NCBI RefSeq assembly: GCF_017872555.1
Contig: NZ_JAEDOX010000009.1
Coordinates: forward strand, 79,233-143,232
DNA length: 64,000 nt
Source: Ruegeria sp. HKCCSA071
GTDB lineage: Bacteria > Pseudomonadota > Alphaproteobacteria > Rhodobacterales > Rhodobacteraceae
Reading direction: 5' to 3'
Below the pieces are notes generated by a model that was not told the origin of the DNA, searched no databases, and worked only from the letters and a program-made list of their open reading frames with translations. The translations under genes and the position numbers were made by a program. This document shows, one piece after another, positions 55,080 through 63,924 of the stretch (the first letter of the stretch is position 1; each line of letters starts with the position of its first letter).

Positions 55080-56357
55080 TCACTCCACCAGACCGACCAG
55101 CAGCTTTGCGGCCTTTTCCTGCCCGTTCTGCGATTGCATATGCGCCGAGGTCGATTTGAGTCGCGCGGCCATGTCCTTATCGTTCAGGCAGGCTTCGATT
55201 TTGGCGGTCAGGTCTGCATCGGTCCAGTCGTAGCGGTCCGAGCGGAAGCCATGGCCGGTTTCCTGAACACGCATGGCATTGTCATGGCCGTCCCAGACAT
55301 AGGACATGATGATCGCAGGCTTGCCGAAATAGAGGCATTCGGTGAACGAGTTGTTGCCGCCGTGATGGATGACCACATCGACCTGCGGAATGACCGAGGG
55401 TTGCGGATACCAGCTCTGGATCACCACGTTGTCGGGGATGTCGCTGTATTCGCCTTCGTAATCGCCGACATTTACCAGCGCACGGTAGCGGCTGTTGCCC
55501 ACCAGCGTGATCAGGCGCTTCAGCAGGTCGGTATCGCCCGCGCCGAGGGACCCGAAGGAGATATAGAGCAGCGGTCCGTCATTGTTTTCCTTGAAAGTGG
55601 GCACTTCATAAGGTTCATCCTGCCTCACGCAGCCCTCGAGATACTGGAACCGCGCCGGGTCGAGCGGCTTTGCGCGTTTGTATTTCGCCTGTTCGGGATA
55701 GAGCAGCAGGTTCAGATGCGGCGAGGCCTCGAAGAACTCGCCCAGGGGATAGGCATCCTCGTTACAGTCGGCCAGGAAGGCGTTGAAATCGTCGTGGATG
55801 GGCTTGATCACCTCGTTGAACCGCGCCCGGAAGGCGGCATGGCCCGCTGTGTCGTTTTCGGACATGCCCGAAAGGTGCGGCGGGATCGCGTCATCCTCGA
55901 TCTCGTTTTCCGAACACGAGATGATCCGCACCCAGGGCACGCCGAACTGCTTGATCGCTGGGAAGAGGATCACGTTGTCGACCGAGATCACATCCGGTTT
56001 GATCTTGTCCAGAATGCCGGGCAGGTCCTTTTGCGCCCATTTGGCGCTGTCGACGATCGCCTCCCAGCATTCCTTGACGTAATTGTCGATCTGGTCGATC
56101 GGCGCCTTGCGGAAATTGGGGATATGGCCGTTGATGAAATCTTCCCAGAATTTCGCCATCTGCTCGGGCGGCATCGGTTCGGAGAGAGCCACCGGATGGG
56201 CCTCGAACCCGTAACCCTCGTAGACCTCGACAAAGCCCGGGTCCGACAGGAATACCGCCTTGTGGCCCATGCGTTCCACCGCCTGCGCAATCCCGACCGA
56301 ATTCAGCGCAGGGCCAAACGCGGCCTCTGGGAAAAATGCGAAAGTCTTCTGGGTCAT
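55080..56357 (-). CDS. GT1-type glycosyltransferase (UDP-sugar family), operon copy
   Basis: A 425-residue GT-B fold transferase. The start has FAFFPEAAFGPALNSVGIAQAVERMGHKAVFLSDPGF, the C-terminal half has LLYISFGSLG (264-272) and the donor-site motif HHGGNNSFTECLYFGKPAIIM (from 331) with DGHDNA (356-361), a variant of the family's HxGxxS...DQxxNA. Acceptor unknown. No signal peptide or membrane helix. GGAGACAAAG precedes the ATG at 56357. Its position between the ABC transporter and the cupin genes suggests it acts on the imported compound or a derivative. Confidence 0.82.
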   Translation of the reverse strand: MTQKTFAFFPEAAFGPALNSVGIAQAVERMGHKAVFLSDPGFVEVYEGYGFEAHPVALSEPMPPEQMAKFWEDFINGHIPNFRKAPIDQIDNYVKECWEAIVDSAKWAQKDLPGILDKIKPDVISVDNVILFPAIKQFGVPWVRIISCSENEIEDDAIPPHLSGMSENDTAGHAAFRARFNEVIKPIHDDFNAFLADCNEDAYPLGEFFEASPHLNLLLYPEQAKYKRAKPLDPARFQYLEGCVRQDEPYEVPTFKENNDGPLLYISFGSLGAGDTDLLKRLITLVGNSRYRALVNVGDYEGEYSDIPDNVVIQSWYPQPSVIPQVDVVIHHGGNNSFTECLYFGKPAIIMSYVWDGHDNAMRVQETGHGFRSDRYDWTDADLTAKIEACLNDKDMAARLKSTSAHMQSQNGQEKAAKLLVGLVE

Positions 56358-56412
56358 CTTTGTCTCCTCTGTTGTCGCTGCCGCATTGCGCGGCGATGTT
56401 TGGCTCAAGCAG

Positions 56413-57465
56413 TCAGACCGCGAAAATCCTCGTGTCTTTGGCCGCCCAGCTAACGGTTACCTCTTCGCCGATGGCGAGTCGCCGGGTTTCGGCCTCACCC
56501 GCTGTCAGCCGCACCATCACCGGGTCGGGTGCGGCAGGGCTCATGAGATGGAGTTGCAGATCAAGCCCGTGATAGGCGAGCGCGCTGACCTTGCCGGTCA
56601 GGCGGTTTTCGCCTTGCGCATCGCCCAGATGCAGGCGCTCGGGGCGCACGGCGGCGACTCCGCGTTGGCCTGTGTCCAGCGCGTCCGCGGCGGTGATCAC
56701 GTCGCCTGAAGCCGTCAGCAATTTCCCGTCACGCTGCTCGACCGGCAGGAAATTCATCACCCCGATGAAATCGGCAGCAAAGCGGCTTTCAGGGTGTTCA
56801 TAGATCTCGTGCGGGGTGCCGCATTGCAACAGCTTGCCATCCCGCAGGATCGCGATCCGGTCGGCCATCACCAGCGCCTCTTCCTGGTCATGGGTGACGA
56901 TGATGAAGGTAATGCCGAACTCGTCCTGGATGCGTTTCAATTCCAATTGCATCTCGCCGCGCAGCTTCTTGTCGAGTGCCCCCAGGGGTTCGTCGAGCAG
57001 CAAGAGACGCGGGCGTTTGACCAGCGCGCGCGCGAGCGCCACCCGCTGCCGCTGCCCGCCGGAAAGCTGATCGGGTTTGCGTTTCGCCAGGTCGCCTAGC
57101 TGGATCACCTCAAGGATCTCGTCCACGCGGGTTTTGATCTCGGCGCGCGGCAGCCTCTCCATCTCCAGCCCGTAGGCGATGTTCTGCGCGACGCTCATAT
57201 GCGGGAAAAGCGCGTAGGACTGGAACATCAGGTTCACGGGCCGCTTGTTCGGCGGCACGCCCGAGATCTCCTGGCCGTCCAGCAGGATCTCTCCGCCCGT
57301 CGGGGCCTCGAAACCGGCGAGCATCCTGAGAAGCGTGGTCTTGCCGCTGCCCGACGCACCCAGGAGGGCAAAGAATTCGTTCTCGCGGATGTCCAGATCA
57401 ATGCCATCGACGGCCCGGACCGCGCCGAAATGTTTCTGGATGTTGCGGAGCGAAAGCAGGGTCAT
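56413..57465 (-). CDS. ABC transporter ATPase, spermidine/putrescine (PotA) type
   Basis: A 350-residue ATPase: Walker A GASGSGKTTLLRMLAG, Q-loop FQSYALFPH, signature LSGGQRQRVALARALVKRPRLLLLDEPLGALD, and a C-terminal TOBE domain (VRPERLHLGDA). It energises the importer made by the two upstream permeases and the binding protein. It overlaps the preceding permease by 4 bases. Confidence 0.92.
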   Translation of the reverse strand: MTLLSLRNIQKHFGAVRAVDGIDLDIRENEFFALLGASGSGKTTLLRMLAGFEAPTGGEILLDGQEISGVPPNKRPVNLMFQSYALFPHMSVAQNIAYGLEMERLPRAEIKTRVDEILEVIQLGDLAKRKPDQLSGGQRQRVALARALVKRPRLLLLDEPLGALDKKLRGEMQLELKRIQDEFGITFIIVTHDQEEALVMADRIAILRDGKLLQCGTPHEIYEHPESRFAADFIGVMNFLPVEQRDGKLLTASGDVITAADALDTGQRGVAAVRPERLHLGDAQGENRLTGKVSALAYHGLDLQLHLMSPAAPDPVMVRLTAGEAETRRLAIGEEVTVSWAAKDTRIFAV

Positions 57466-58256
57466 TGTCCGGGCAGCCCCCCGCGGTTGAGCCGTTGCGA
57501 GAGGGCCAGCGCGATGACTGACACCGCCATCACGATGGTCGCCAGCGCGTTGATCTCGGGCGTCACTCCGAACCGGATCATCGCAAAGATCTGCATCGGC
57601 AAGGTGATGGAATCGCGCCCCGCGCCGGCGGTGAAAAAGGCGATGATGAATTCATCGACCGACAGCGTGAAAGCCAGAAGCGCGCCCGCGATGATTGCGG
57701 GCAGCATCACCGGCAGCACGATGCGCCAGAGCGTCACCGGGGTTGACGCGCCCAGATCGGCCGAGGCTTCGACCACCGACCAGTCGAAGGTTTTCAGACG
57801 TGCGCGCACCACCGAGCAGACGAAGGCCAGGTTGAAGACCACATGGCTCAGGATCACCGTATGCAGGCCCAGGGTCACGTCGAGCAGCGAGAAGAAACTC
57901 AGCAGCGCAATCGCCAGCACGATGTCGGGGATGATCATCGGGGCGAAGATGATGGTTTCGATGAACCGGCCCTTGCGGCGGCGGATCTCGACCCCGATGG
58001 CCAGCAATGTGCCGAGGATCGTGGCCAGCACGGTAGAGACCAGCGCGACGATCAGCGTGTTGAACGCGGCCCCCATCACGTCGCTGTTGCGCGCCAGCTC
58101 GCCATACCATTTGGTGGAAAACCCCGTCCAGGCGGTGGGCAGCCCACCCTCGTTGAACGACAACCCCACCAGCACCGATATGGGGATGTAGAGAAACGCG
58201 AATACTGCAGACAGGATCATCAGCATGAGGCGGGGATTGGCCTGAGTGCGCATCAC
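57462..58256 (-). CDS. ABC transporter permease, PotC type
   Basis: A 264-residue inner membrane permease with six helices. The EAA loop is seen in VEASADLGASTPVTLWRIVLPVMLPAIIAGALLAFTLSVDEFIIAFFTAG, and the N-terminus VFAFLYIPISVLVGLSFNEG is PotC-like. It overlaps both neighbours by 4 bases. Confidence 0.9.
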   Translation of the reverse strand: MMRTQANPRLMLMILSAVFAFLYIPISVLVGLSFNEGGLPTAWTGFSTKWYGELARNSDVMGAAFNTLIVALVSTVLATILGTLLAIGVEIRRRKGRFIETIIFAPMIIPDIVLAIALLSFFSLLDVTLGLHTVILSHVVFNLAFVCSVVRARLKTFDWSVVEASADLGASTPVTLWRIVLPVMLPAIIAGALLAFTLSVDEFIIAFFTAGAGRDSITLPMQIFAMIRFGVTPEINALATIVMAVSVIALALSQRLNRGGLPGQ

Positions 58257-59107
58257 GTTGCCTCCGGCCGTGTGCCCGAGGCGCGCTCGGTCGCGAAGGT
58301 CTGGAGCGTCAGCAGCCCCATCATGATCGCAATGAGGAACATCGAGAGCGCCGCGCCGAAGGGCCAGTCATTGGCGGTCAGGAACTGCGCATAGACGAGG
58401 TTGCCGATCATCTGGAACTGCCCGCCGCCGAGCAGGGCAGGCGTCACGAAATTGCCGATCGACAGCACGAAAACAAAGACGAAGCCTGTTGCCACACCCG
58501 GAAAGGTCATTGGCAGCGTCACCCGGCGAAAGGTCGTCCAGCCCGACCCGCCCAGATCACGCGAGGCTTCGGCTATCTCGGGGTTGAGGCGCGACAGGGG
58601 CGCGTAGCAGGCCAGGATCACGAAGGGCAGGTAATTATAGACGAGGCCCACCACCACGGCACTTTCGGTGTAGAGCAGTTTTGGCAATTCACCGTCATAA
58701 CCCAGCCAATGCGCCATCGAAGCGATTAGGCCTTCGCGGTTCAGAAGCACGATCCAGGCATAGGTGCGCACCAGGTAGTTCGACCAGAAGGGCAGGACCG
58801 CGAAAAAGAGCAGCACCGGCTGGCGCCGGGCAGGCGCGGCGGCAATCGCATAGGCGCTAGCATAGCCGACGATGACGGCGATCAGCGCCGACAGGCCCGC
58901 GATGCCTGCGGATTTCAAAAAGACGCCCGCATAAAGCGGATCAAAGACCAATGCGATGTTTTCCAGCGTGAATGTGTATTCGATACCGCCATAGATACCG
59001 CGCCGAAAGAAGGCCAGCGCCAGGATCAAGAGGCACGGCACCACCATGAACGCGGTCAGCCAGGCCAGCGCCGGCGACATTAGGTAAAGGGGCTTTCGGT
59101 CGGTCAT
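58253..59107 (-). CDS. ABC transporter permease, PotB type
   Basis: A 284-residue permease with the N-terminal helix LAWLTAFMVVPCLLILALAFF and an EAA loop in EIAEASRDLGGSGWTTFRRVTLPMTFPGVATGFVFVFVLSIGNFVTPALLGGG. The ATG at 59107 is preferred; a TTG at 59140 would add eleven residues without a clear ribosome site. Confidence 0.88.
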   Translation of the reverse strand: MTDRKPLYLMSPALAWLTAFMVVPCLLILALAFFRRGIYGGIEYTFTLENIALVFDPLYAGVFLKSAGIAGLSALIAVIVGYASAYAIAAAPARRQPVLLFFAVLPFWSNYLVRTYAWIVLLNREGLIASMAHWLGYDGELPKLLYTESAVVVGLVYNYLPFVILACYAPLSRLNPEIAEASRDLGGSGWTTFRRVTLPMTFPGVATGFVFVFVLSIGNFVTPALLGGGQFQMIGNLVYAQFLTANDWPFGAALSMFLIAIMMGLLTLQTFATERASGTRPEAT

Positions 59108-59220
59108 CTGGTGGTCCGGGTCCTGCCGCGCGGGCGGCAAATGCTGGCCTTCAGGGATCAGGGCGGGGGCCCGGCCCGGTCATCGTGACGTGCCGGGTCG
59201 GGCGTGCCGCTTGGGCCGGA

Positions 59221-60270
59221 TCAGTTCGCCGCCTTGATCTCGGACACGGTGCGGGAATAGTCGCGCTGCGCCTCACCCACATCCCGGAGTTGCTCGTACC
59301 CCAAAAGCTCATCCGGACCGATGCCCATATTCGGGAATTGCGCGATGAAATCCTCGGAAAGCCCAGACATCGCGGTCTCGTTCGGCACCTTGTAGAGGAT
59401 GTTCTCGGCCGCCCAGCCGTGGTTCGCGGGGTCGAGGATGAAGTTCACGAACTCATAGGCCGCATCCTTGTTCTCGGAACTTTTCAGGATCACCATCGTG
59501 TCGACCCAGAGGTCCGAGCCCTCTTCGGGGATCACGTATTTGATGTCGGCATTCTCGGCGATGCCATAGTTGCACCAGCCGTCCCAGGCATGAACCAGCT
59601 CGGCCTCGCCCGACACCAGCTTGGCGTAGAAGGTGGTGTCGTCATAGGCCAGCAGCGTACCCTTGGCGTCGATCAAGAGGTCGCGCACTTCGGCCAGCTT
59701 GTCGGGGTCGGTTTCATTGACCGAATAACCCTTGGCCAGCTGCCCCGCCGCCAAAAGCCAGCGATCGGTGGCCAGCATCGTGGTCTTGCCGCTTAAATCC
59801 TCGCTGGGGGTCAGAAGGTCCATCCAGCTATCGGGCGTGTCGCTTACAAGGTCCGAGCGGTAACACAGCCCGGTCGTGCCCCAGGCATAGGGAACCGAAA
59901 AGGCATTACCCGGGTCGTGTTCAAGCTCGGTCGCCTGCGCGTAGAGGTTCGAGATATTGGGGATCTTGGCGTGATCCAGATCCTCCGCCAGACCCAGATT
60001 GTGCAGCACCTCGGCAAAAGGCGAGGATACAAAGACCACGTCATAGCCCTTACCTTTCGACGCGATGAGCTTGCCCATGATCTCTTCGTTGGTGCCGTGC
60101 AGAACCAGCTCGGCCGCGTGTCCGCTGGTCGCGTTGAAGCTGTCAATCGCATCGGGCGCCATGTACCCGTCCCAGTTGGACACCACCAGTTCCCCGGCCA
60201 TGAGCGCGCTTGCGCAACAGGCCAGCCCGGCGCCCAGCATCGTTCTACGGATCGCGTTTTTTCGGTTCAT
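59221..60270 (-). CDS. Periplasmic polyamine-type binding protein (PotD-like)
   Basis: A 349-residue substrate-binding protein. The signal (RTMLGAGLACCASALMAG) is followed by ELVVSNWDGYMAPDAIDSF and NEEIMGKLIASKGKGYDVVFVSSPFAEVL, the PotD fold. FSVPYAWGTTGLCYRSDL and AWDGWCNYGIAENADIKYVIPEEG supply aromatic and acidic binding residues as in polyamine-binding proteins, so the ligand is probably a cationic amine. GGAGGATTGGA precedes the ATG at 60270. It is the first gene of the long leftward operon. Confidence 0.9.
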   Translation of the reverse strand: MNRKNAIRRTMLGAGLACCASALMAGELVVSNWDGYMAPDAIDSFNATSGHAAELVLHGTNEEIMGKLIASKGKGYDVVFVSSPFAEVLHNLGLAEDLDHAKIPNISNLYAQATELEHDPGNAFSVPYAWGTTGLCYRSDLVSDTPDSWMDLLTPSEDLSGKTTMLATDRWLLAAGQLAKGYSVNETDPDKLAEVRDLLIDAKGTLLAYDDTTFYAKLVSGEAELVHAWDGWCNYGIAENADIKYVIPEEGSDLWVDTMVILKSSENKDAAYEFVNFILDPANHGWAAENILYKVPNETAMSGLSEDFIAQFPNMGIGPDELLGYEQLRDVGEAQRDYSRTVSEIKAAN

Positions 60271-60363
60271 TCCAATCCTCCATCTGTTGCCACCGGTCGC
60301 CTTTTTGAGATGCGGGCCACTCGGGGTCATGTCGCAGGCGGATATTGCGAACCGCCATGTATT

Positions 60364-60393
60364 ACAGTATTATTACTATGAAAAGTACGTCAA
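60364..60393 (-). promoter_or_regulatory. Candidate promoter and operator of the amine operon
   Basis: On the minus strand TTGACG (60393-60388), 18-base spacer, TACTGT (60369-60364). Inside it, AGTATTATTACT (60366-60377) has AGTA/TACT arms around four bases and could bind the divergent GntR regulator. The stretch is AT-rich. Confidence 0.45.
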
Positions 60394-60462
60394 ACTGTAT
60401 TCGCTGTTCGTAATTGCGGCCCACGGGTCGCGACAATCAGGATCGGGAGAAATGCGCAGAAA

Positions 60463-61395
60463 ATGGCCGGAGCCCGCCGAACATCCAGACCCAACCACTA
60501 CGCGCTTGCACAGCAGGTTCTCAGCATTGCCCTGGAGCGCGGCTTAAAGTCCGGCGAGCACTTGGCGGAAAAGACCTTTGCCGAAGCCTGCGGCGTGTCG
60601 CGAACACCTATCAGGTCGGCTTTCAAAATACTGGAAGAAAATGATATTTTAAGATGGCGGCAGGAAGAGGGATATTTCCTGAACATCGGGTCCGCCAGCC
60701 AGGCCGCCAAGGCCCTGCAGCGTATGGAAGTCGCCGAGGATTCACTGGCGCACCGGATCCTGTCGGACCGGGCCGAACGGCGCATCGGTGACGTGCAGTC
60801 TGTCAGTGCGCTGGTGCGGCGCTATGCGGTATCACGCAATTCAGTACTAAATGCGTTAAAAGTACTATCAAAGGATGGCATTGTTACCCAATTGCCCGGC
60901 CGCGCCTGGGCTTTTCAGCCCATGGTCGATTCGCCCAATGCCATCGACGAAAGCTTCGATTTCCGTCTCATGGCCGAGCCGCAGGCCGTGCTCGCACCGG
61001 GTTTCAACATCGACAGCAACCGCGCGGGACTGTTGCGCAACCAGATGGAAAATCTCCTCGGCAGTAACGAAGACCGCATCACCGCCGCCGTGTTCCAGCG
61101 GATCGATTTCGAATTTCACAGCCTGATCGCAGAGGGGTCGGGCAACCGTTTTCTGAGGGGCACGCTGCTGGCCCATCACCGGCTGCGCAACGCGACCCAT
61201 AAGGGTGGCGTGATCCCCAGGTTCCGTCTGAGACAGGCGATGATCGAGCACCTGGAAATCCTCGATAGCCTCGAACGCAACCAGCTTGATCTTGCAGCCG
61301 ATCAGATGACTGTGCATTTGCGCCGCTCCCGCATCCGCCGGCCCGAAGCCGCCAATCGCGGTATCCCGCCATTGCTGAAAGGGGTCCGCACGTGA
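60463..61395 (+). CDS. GntR-type regulator with two helix-turn-helix segments
   Basis: A 310-residue regulator. The first winged helix covers about residues 15-75 (AEKTFAEACGVSRTPIRSAFKILEENDILRW). A second HTH-like segment lies at about 116-140 (SALVRRYAVSRNSVLNALKVLSKDGIVTQLPGRAW), and the FCD-like helical ligand domain follows (IDFEFHSLIAEGSGNRFL, IEHLEILDSLERNQLDLAADQM). Most GntR proteins have one HTH. It is divergent from the transporter operon, which it likely controls, and is coupled by GTGA to the downstream glycosyltransferase gene. Confidence 0.82.
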   Translation: MAGARRTSRPNHYALAQQVLSIALERGLKSGEHLAEKTFAEACGVSRTPIRSAFKILEENDILRWRQEEGYFLNIGSASQAAKALQRMEVAEDSLAHRILSDRAERRIGDVQSVSALVRRYAVSRNSVLNALKVLSKDGIVTQLPGRAWAFQPMVDSPNAIDESFDFRLMAEPQAVLAPGFNIDSNRAGLLRNQMENLLGSNEDRITAAVFQRIDFEFHSLIAEGSGNRFLRGTLLAHHRLRNATHKGGVIPRFRLRQAMIEHLEILDSLERNQLDLAADQMTVHLRRSRIRRPEAANRGIPPLLKGVRT

Positions 61396-62705
61396 CCAAA
61401 CCACCGACGATCGCCTTCTTTCCCGAGGCCAGCTTCGGCGCAGCTCTCAACTGCGTCGGGATCGCGCAAAAGCTCAAGGAAAACGGTGCCAACCCGGTTT
61501 TCATCTGTCATGCAGGGTTCACCGGGATATTTGCGGAATATGGCTTCAGGGAGTATCACCTGCCGCAGAACGCTAATAATAATGTCGGTGCGATTGAGGA
61601 CTACTGGCAGGAGTTCATCAATACCCACCTACCGCATTTCAACCTGAACCCGCTTGATCAACTTCCTGCCTACGTCACCCCAACCTGGGAGGCCATTGTC
61701 GACACCGCGATCACCGCCGAGGAGAAGCTTGCCGCGATCCTCGAGCGGATCGACCCCGATGCGATCGTACTCGACAATGTTGTCATGTTCCCCGCTATCG
61801 CCAAGGCACGCTGTCCCTGGATCCGCATCGTGTCCTGTGCAGAGACTGAAATCCCTGATCCGAACGTGCCGCCTTACCTTTCCGGCCTGTCACCTGGGGA
61901 TGATGCGGCTTGCAAGACATTTAAAAGAGCTTATTTGCAACATACTCGGCCGGTGCACCGTCGTTACAACGAATTCCGCAAGGCGCATGGGCTGCCCACC
62001 TTGCCGGCGGGGATATTCCTGGAAACTTCGCCCACCCTCAATCTGCTGCTCTCGCCCAGGTCAGTGCGGTTTGACCGGAAACTTCCCCTACCCGAAGATA
62101 AGTTTGTGTTTTTAGAAGGTTGTGTACGCCTTGAAAGCGCGTACGAACTGCCCCGGTTCCCTGCAAGCGACGGACCGCTGGTATACATGAGTTTCGGGTC
62201 GCTGGGGGCAATCGACACGGATTTGATCAAGCGCATGATCGACGTTTTCGCCACGATCCCTGCGCGTTTTCTGGTCAATGTCGGGGGCTTTCTGGAAGCC
62301 TACCGTGACATTCCGGACAACGTTCATTTGGGCGACTGGTTCCCGCAGCCTTCTGTTGTTGAACAGGCGGCGCTATTTATTCATCACGGTGGCAACAACA
62401 GTTTTTGCGAAGCACTGTTTTACGGAGTTCCGTCCCTGATACTCCCCTATTGCTGGGACGGACATGACAACGCACAACGTGCCGAGGCAACGGGCCTCGG
62501 GCATCGGATTGATCGCAAGGACTGGTCGAACGAATTTCTCCGACACAAAATCTCAGTGTTGCTTAGCGATGTAGATATGCGCCATCGACTGGTCGAGGTA
62601 TCCAGGCAGATGAACGAGAATTCAGGAACTGATAAAGCCGCGCACAAGATCTTGGATGCGGTGCAGCGCGAAGAAAACCTCTGGGCTTCTACCGCCAACC
62701 AATAA
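61392..62705 (+). CDS. GT1-type glycosyltransferase, regulator-linked paralogue
   Basis: A 437-residue paralogue of the operon glycosyltransferase. Matching blocks: AFFPEASFGAALNCVGIAQ, YWQEFINTHLPHFN, LDNVVMFPAIAKA, RIVSCAETEIPD, PLVYMSFGSLGAIDTDLIKRM and HHGGNNSFCEALFYGV with WDGHDNA. The GTG start overlaps the regulator stop. The middle of the gene has more A/T than the left operon (for example around 61570-61590 and 61910-61950). Acceptor and donor are unknown. Confidence 0.82.
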   Translation: MTKPPTIAFFPEASFGAALNCVGIAQKLKENGANPVFICHAGFTGIFAEYGFREYHLPQNANNNVGAIEDYWQEFINTHLPHFNLNPLDQLPAYVTPTWEAIVDTAITAEEKLAAILERIDPDAIVLDNVVMFPAIAKARCPWIRIVSCAETEIPDPNVPPYLSGLSPGDDAACKTFKRAYLQHTRPVHRRYNEFRKAHGLPTLPAGIFLETSPTLNLLLSPRSVRFDRKLPLPEDKFVFLEGCVRLESAYELPRFPASDGPLVYMSFGSLGAIDTDLIKRMIDVFATIPARFLVNVGGFLEAYRDIPDNVHLGDWFPQPSVVEQAALFIHHGGNNSFCEALFYGVPSLILPYCWDGHDNAQRAEATGLGHRIDRKDWSNEFLRHKISVLLSDVDMRHRLVEVSRQMNENSGTDKAAHKILDAVQREENLWASTANQ

Positions 62706-63105
62706 ATCTGTGTTCGCCCTCAATTTTTTCACGGTAAGACTGTGCAACATTCTTTATCGAACCGGAAAAAGTGCATCGGCGGAACAACCGCAGGCGAAGG
62801 AATGGAGCTCAAACTCCCGACACAATCGGGGCGCGCCGTCACGCAGGCAATTATCGGTCATGCCATCGTTCGGGAAATTAATGATGTCTGGCAATCTCAA
62901 ACTTATGATTGCGCTGAACTAAGTCCAAGACCGGCAGCAAGCTGCCATTGGAGAAAGCGCGGCGAACTCACCCTTTGTCCCGCCACGCAGTCATTCAACA
63001 AAATCGGGCGGATGACCGGATCGAGCCCGAAGAAGTCATTCGTTCGGCAATTAAAAGCAGCTTCGCGCCGATCATCAGTTTTAAAACCACGACAAAAAAA
63101 TTGGA
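62706..63105. other. About 400 bases without a convincing gene
   Basis: Lower-GC sequence after the second glycosyltransferase. Open frames exist on both strands but overlap one another, lack ribosome sites and resemble nothing I recognise. It could hold decayed mobile-element remnants. I see no strong hairpin. Confidence 0.5.
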
Positions 63106-63564
63106 TCATTTGATTTCAAAGTTATTTGTGGAGGACAAACTCAATTTCGCCCTCGAATATGCTGATTTCCAGCCTAGAGATGTCATGTAACAAGGTGCGC
63201 AAAGTTTACACCCACCGCCATTACACGCGTTGTTAAAATAAGATAAGTTCCTCATCATTGTCTGTCCGCCAACCTTAATTTCGGCTGTCGACAGTGCAAG
63301 TTTAAGATCTGACTGCGGTACAGACCCATCGTTCATATATAGGCCACAGACTGCGGCTTTACCTTCAACGTTTATTGTTGCGTATACGATGAGTGTTTCG
63401 CTTTGCTTGTCTGCAACCCATTTCACAGTAGTCTTTCTGAATTGCTTTTCGTTTCCTTTAACAGCAAAGCAACCTTCCAGAAACTCGCCTCCTGCCAGCA
63501 GCGCAGAAACTGAACTGGCAAGGAGCGTCAGTACAAGCATAAATTTTATTAGAATGTTCGGCAT
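63106..63564 (-). CDS. Exported small protein with C-terminal Cys cluster
   Basis: A 152-residue protein with a signal peptide (FMLVLTLLASSVSALLAG) at residues 8-25 and a mature part holding six Cys: 32, 73, and a cluster at 114, 119, 122 and 125 (NNACNGGGCKLCAPCYM). The spacing C-x4-C-x2-C-x2-C could bind metal or form disulfides. The start at 63564 is chosen for the signal peptide; ribosome site spacing is poor. No family recognised. The preceding gene ends 17 bases upstream. Confidence 0.55.
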   Translation of the reverse strand: MPNILIKFMLVLTLLASSVSALLAGGEFLEGCFAVKGNEKQFRKTTVKWVADKQSETLIVYATINVEGKAAVCGLYMNDGSVPQSDLKLALSTAEIKVGGQTMMRNLSYFNNACNGGGCKLCAPCYMTSLGWKSAYSRAKLSLSSTNNFEIK

Positions 63565-63581
63565 GGCGCTATTTCCCACCT

Positions 63582-63851
63582 CTATGAAGATCGAGCCGAC
63601 GTGCAATCAATCGCTCGATTGAAAGCTTTTGCCAGATCATTCCCACTGTTCGGGAATGTAACGAGCTTTCTTCCGGTGTTGCTGTGAATTGAAATTGGCT
63701 GGCCTGACGCGATGAGTGACCTGAGCTTTCCGCTCGGAATCGGTGTTCCTCCGCCAATGTAGTGGCTCGCAGCGGAGATCATCGGACCATGGTACACAGC
63801 CTGACCTATGCGGATTTCTTTTGAGGCAGATCTGATGGTTAATGCCTTCAT
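63582..63851 (-). CDS. Small protein of unknown function, 89 residues
   Basis: A soluble-looking protein: MKALTIRSASKEIRIGQAV, then YHGPMISAASHYIGGGTPIPSGKLRSLIASGQPISIHSNTGRKLVTFPNSGNDLAKAFNRAI. No signal peptide and no recognised domain. It lies just upstream of the Cys-cluster protein in the same direction and could form a unit with it. An IS end lies about 75 bases before its start. Confidence 0.45.
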   Translation of the reverse strand: MKALTIRSASKEIRIGQAVYHGPMISAASHYIGGGTPIPSGKLRSLIASGQPISIHSNTGRKLVTFPNSGNDLAKAFNRAIDCTSARSS

Positions 63852-63924
63852 GGCGTATCGATAATTCCATCCATCCGCAGCAACAAAGATTGACCATGCC
63901 TCATCGTTTGTGGCTTGAAATTCT

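Noticed and set aside
62742..63190. Overlapping plus-strand frames after the second glycosyltransferase
   Set aside because: They overlap each other and the convergent Cys-cluster gene, lack ribosome sites, and show no recognisable motif.
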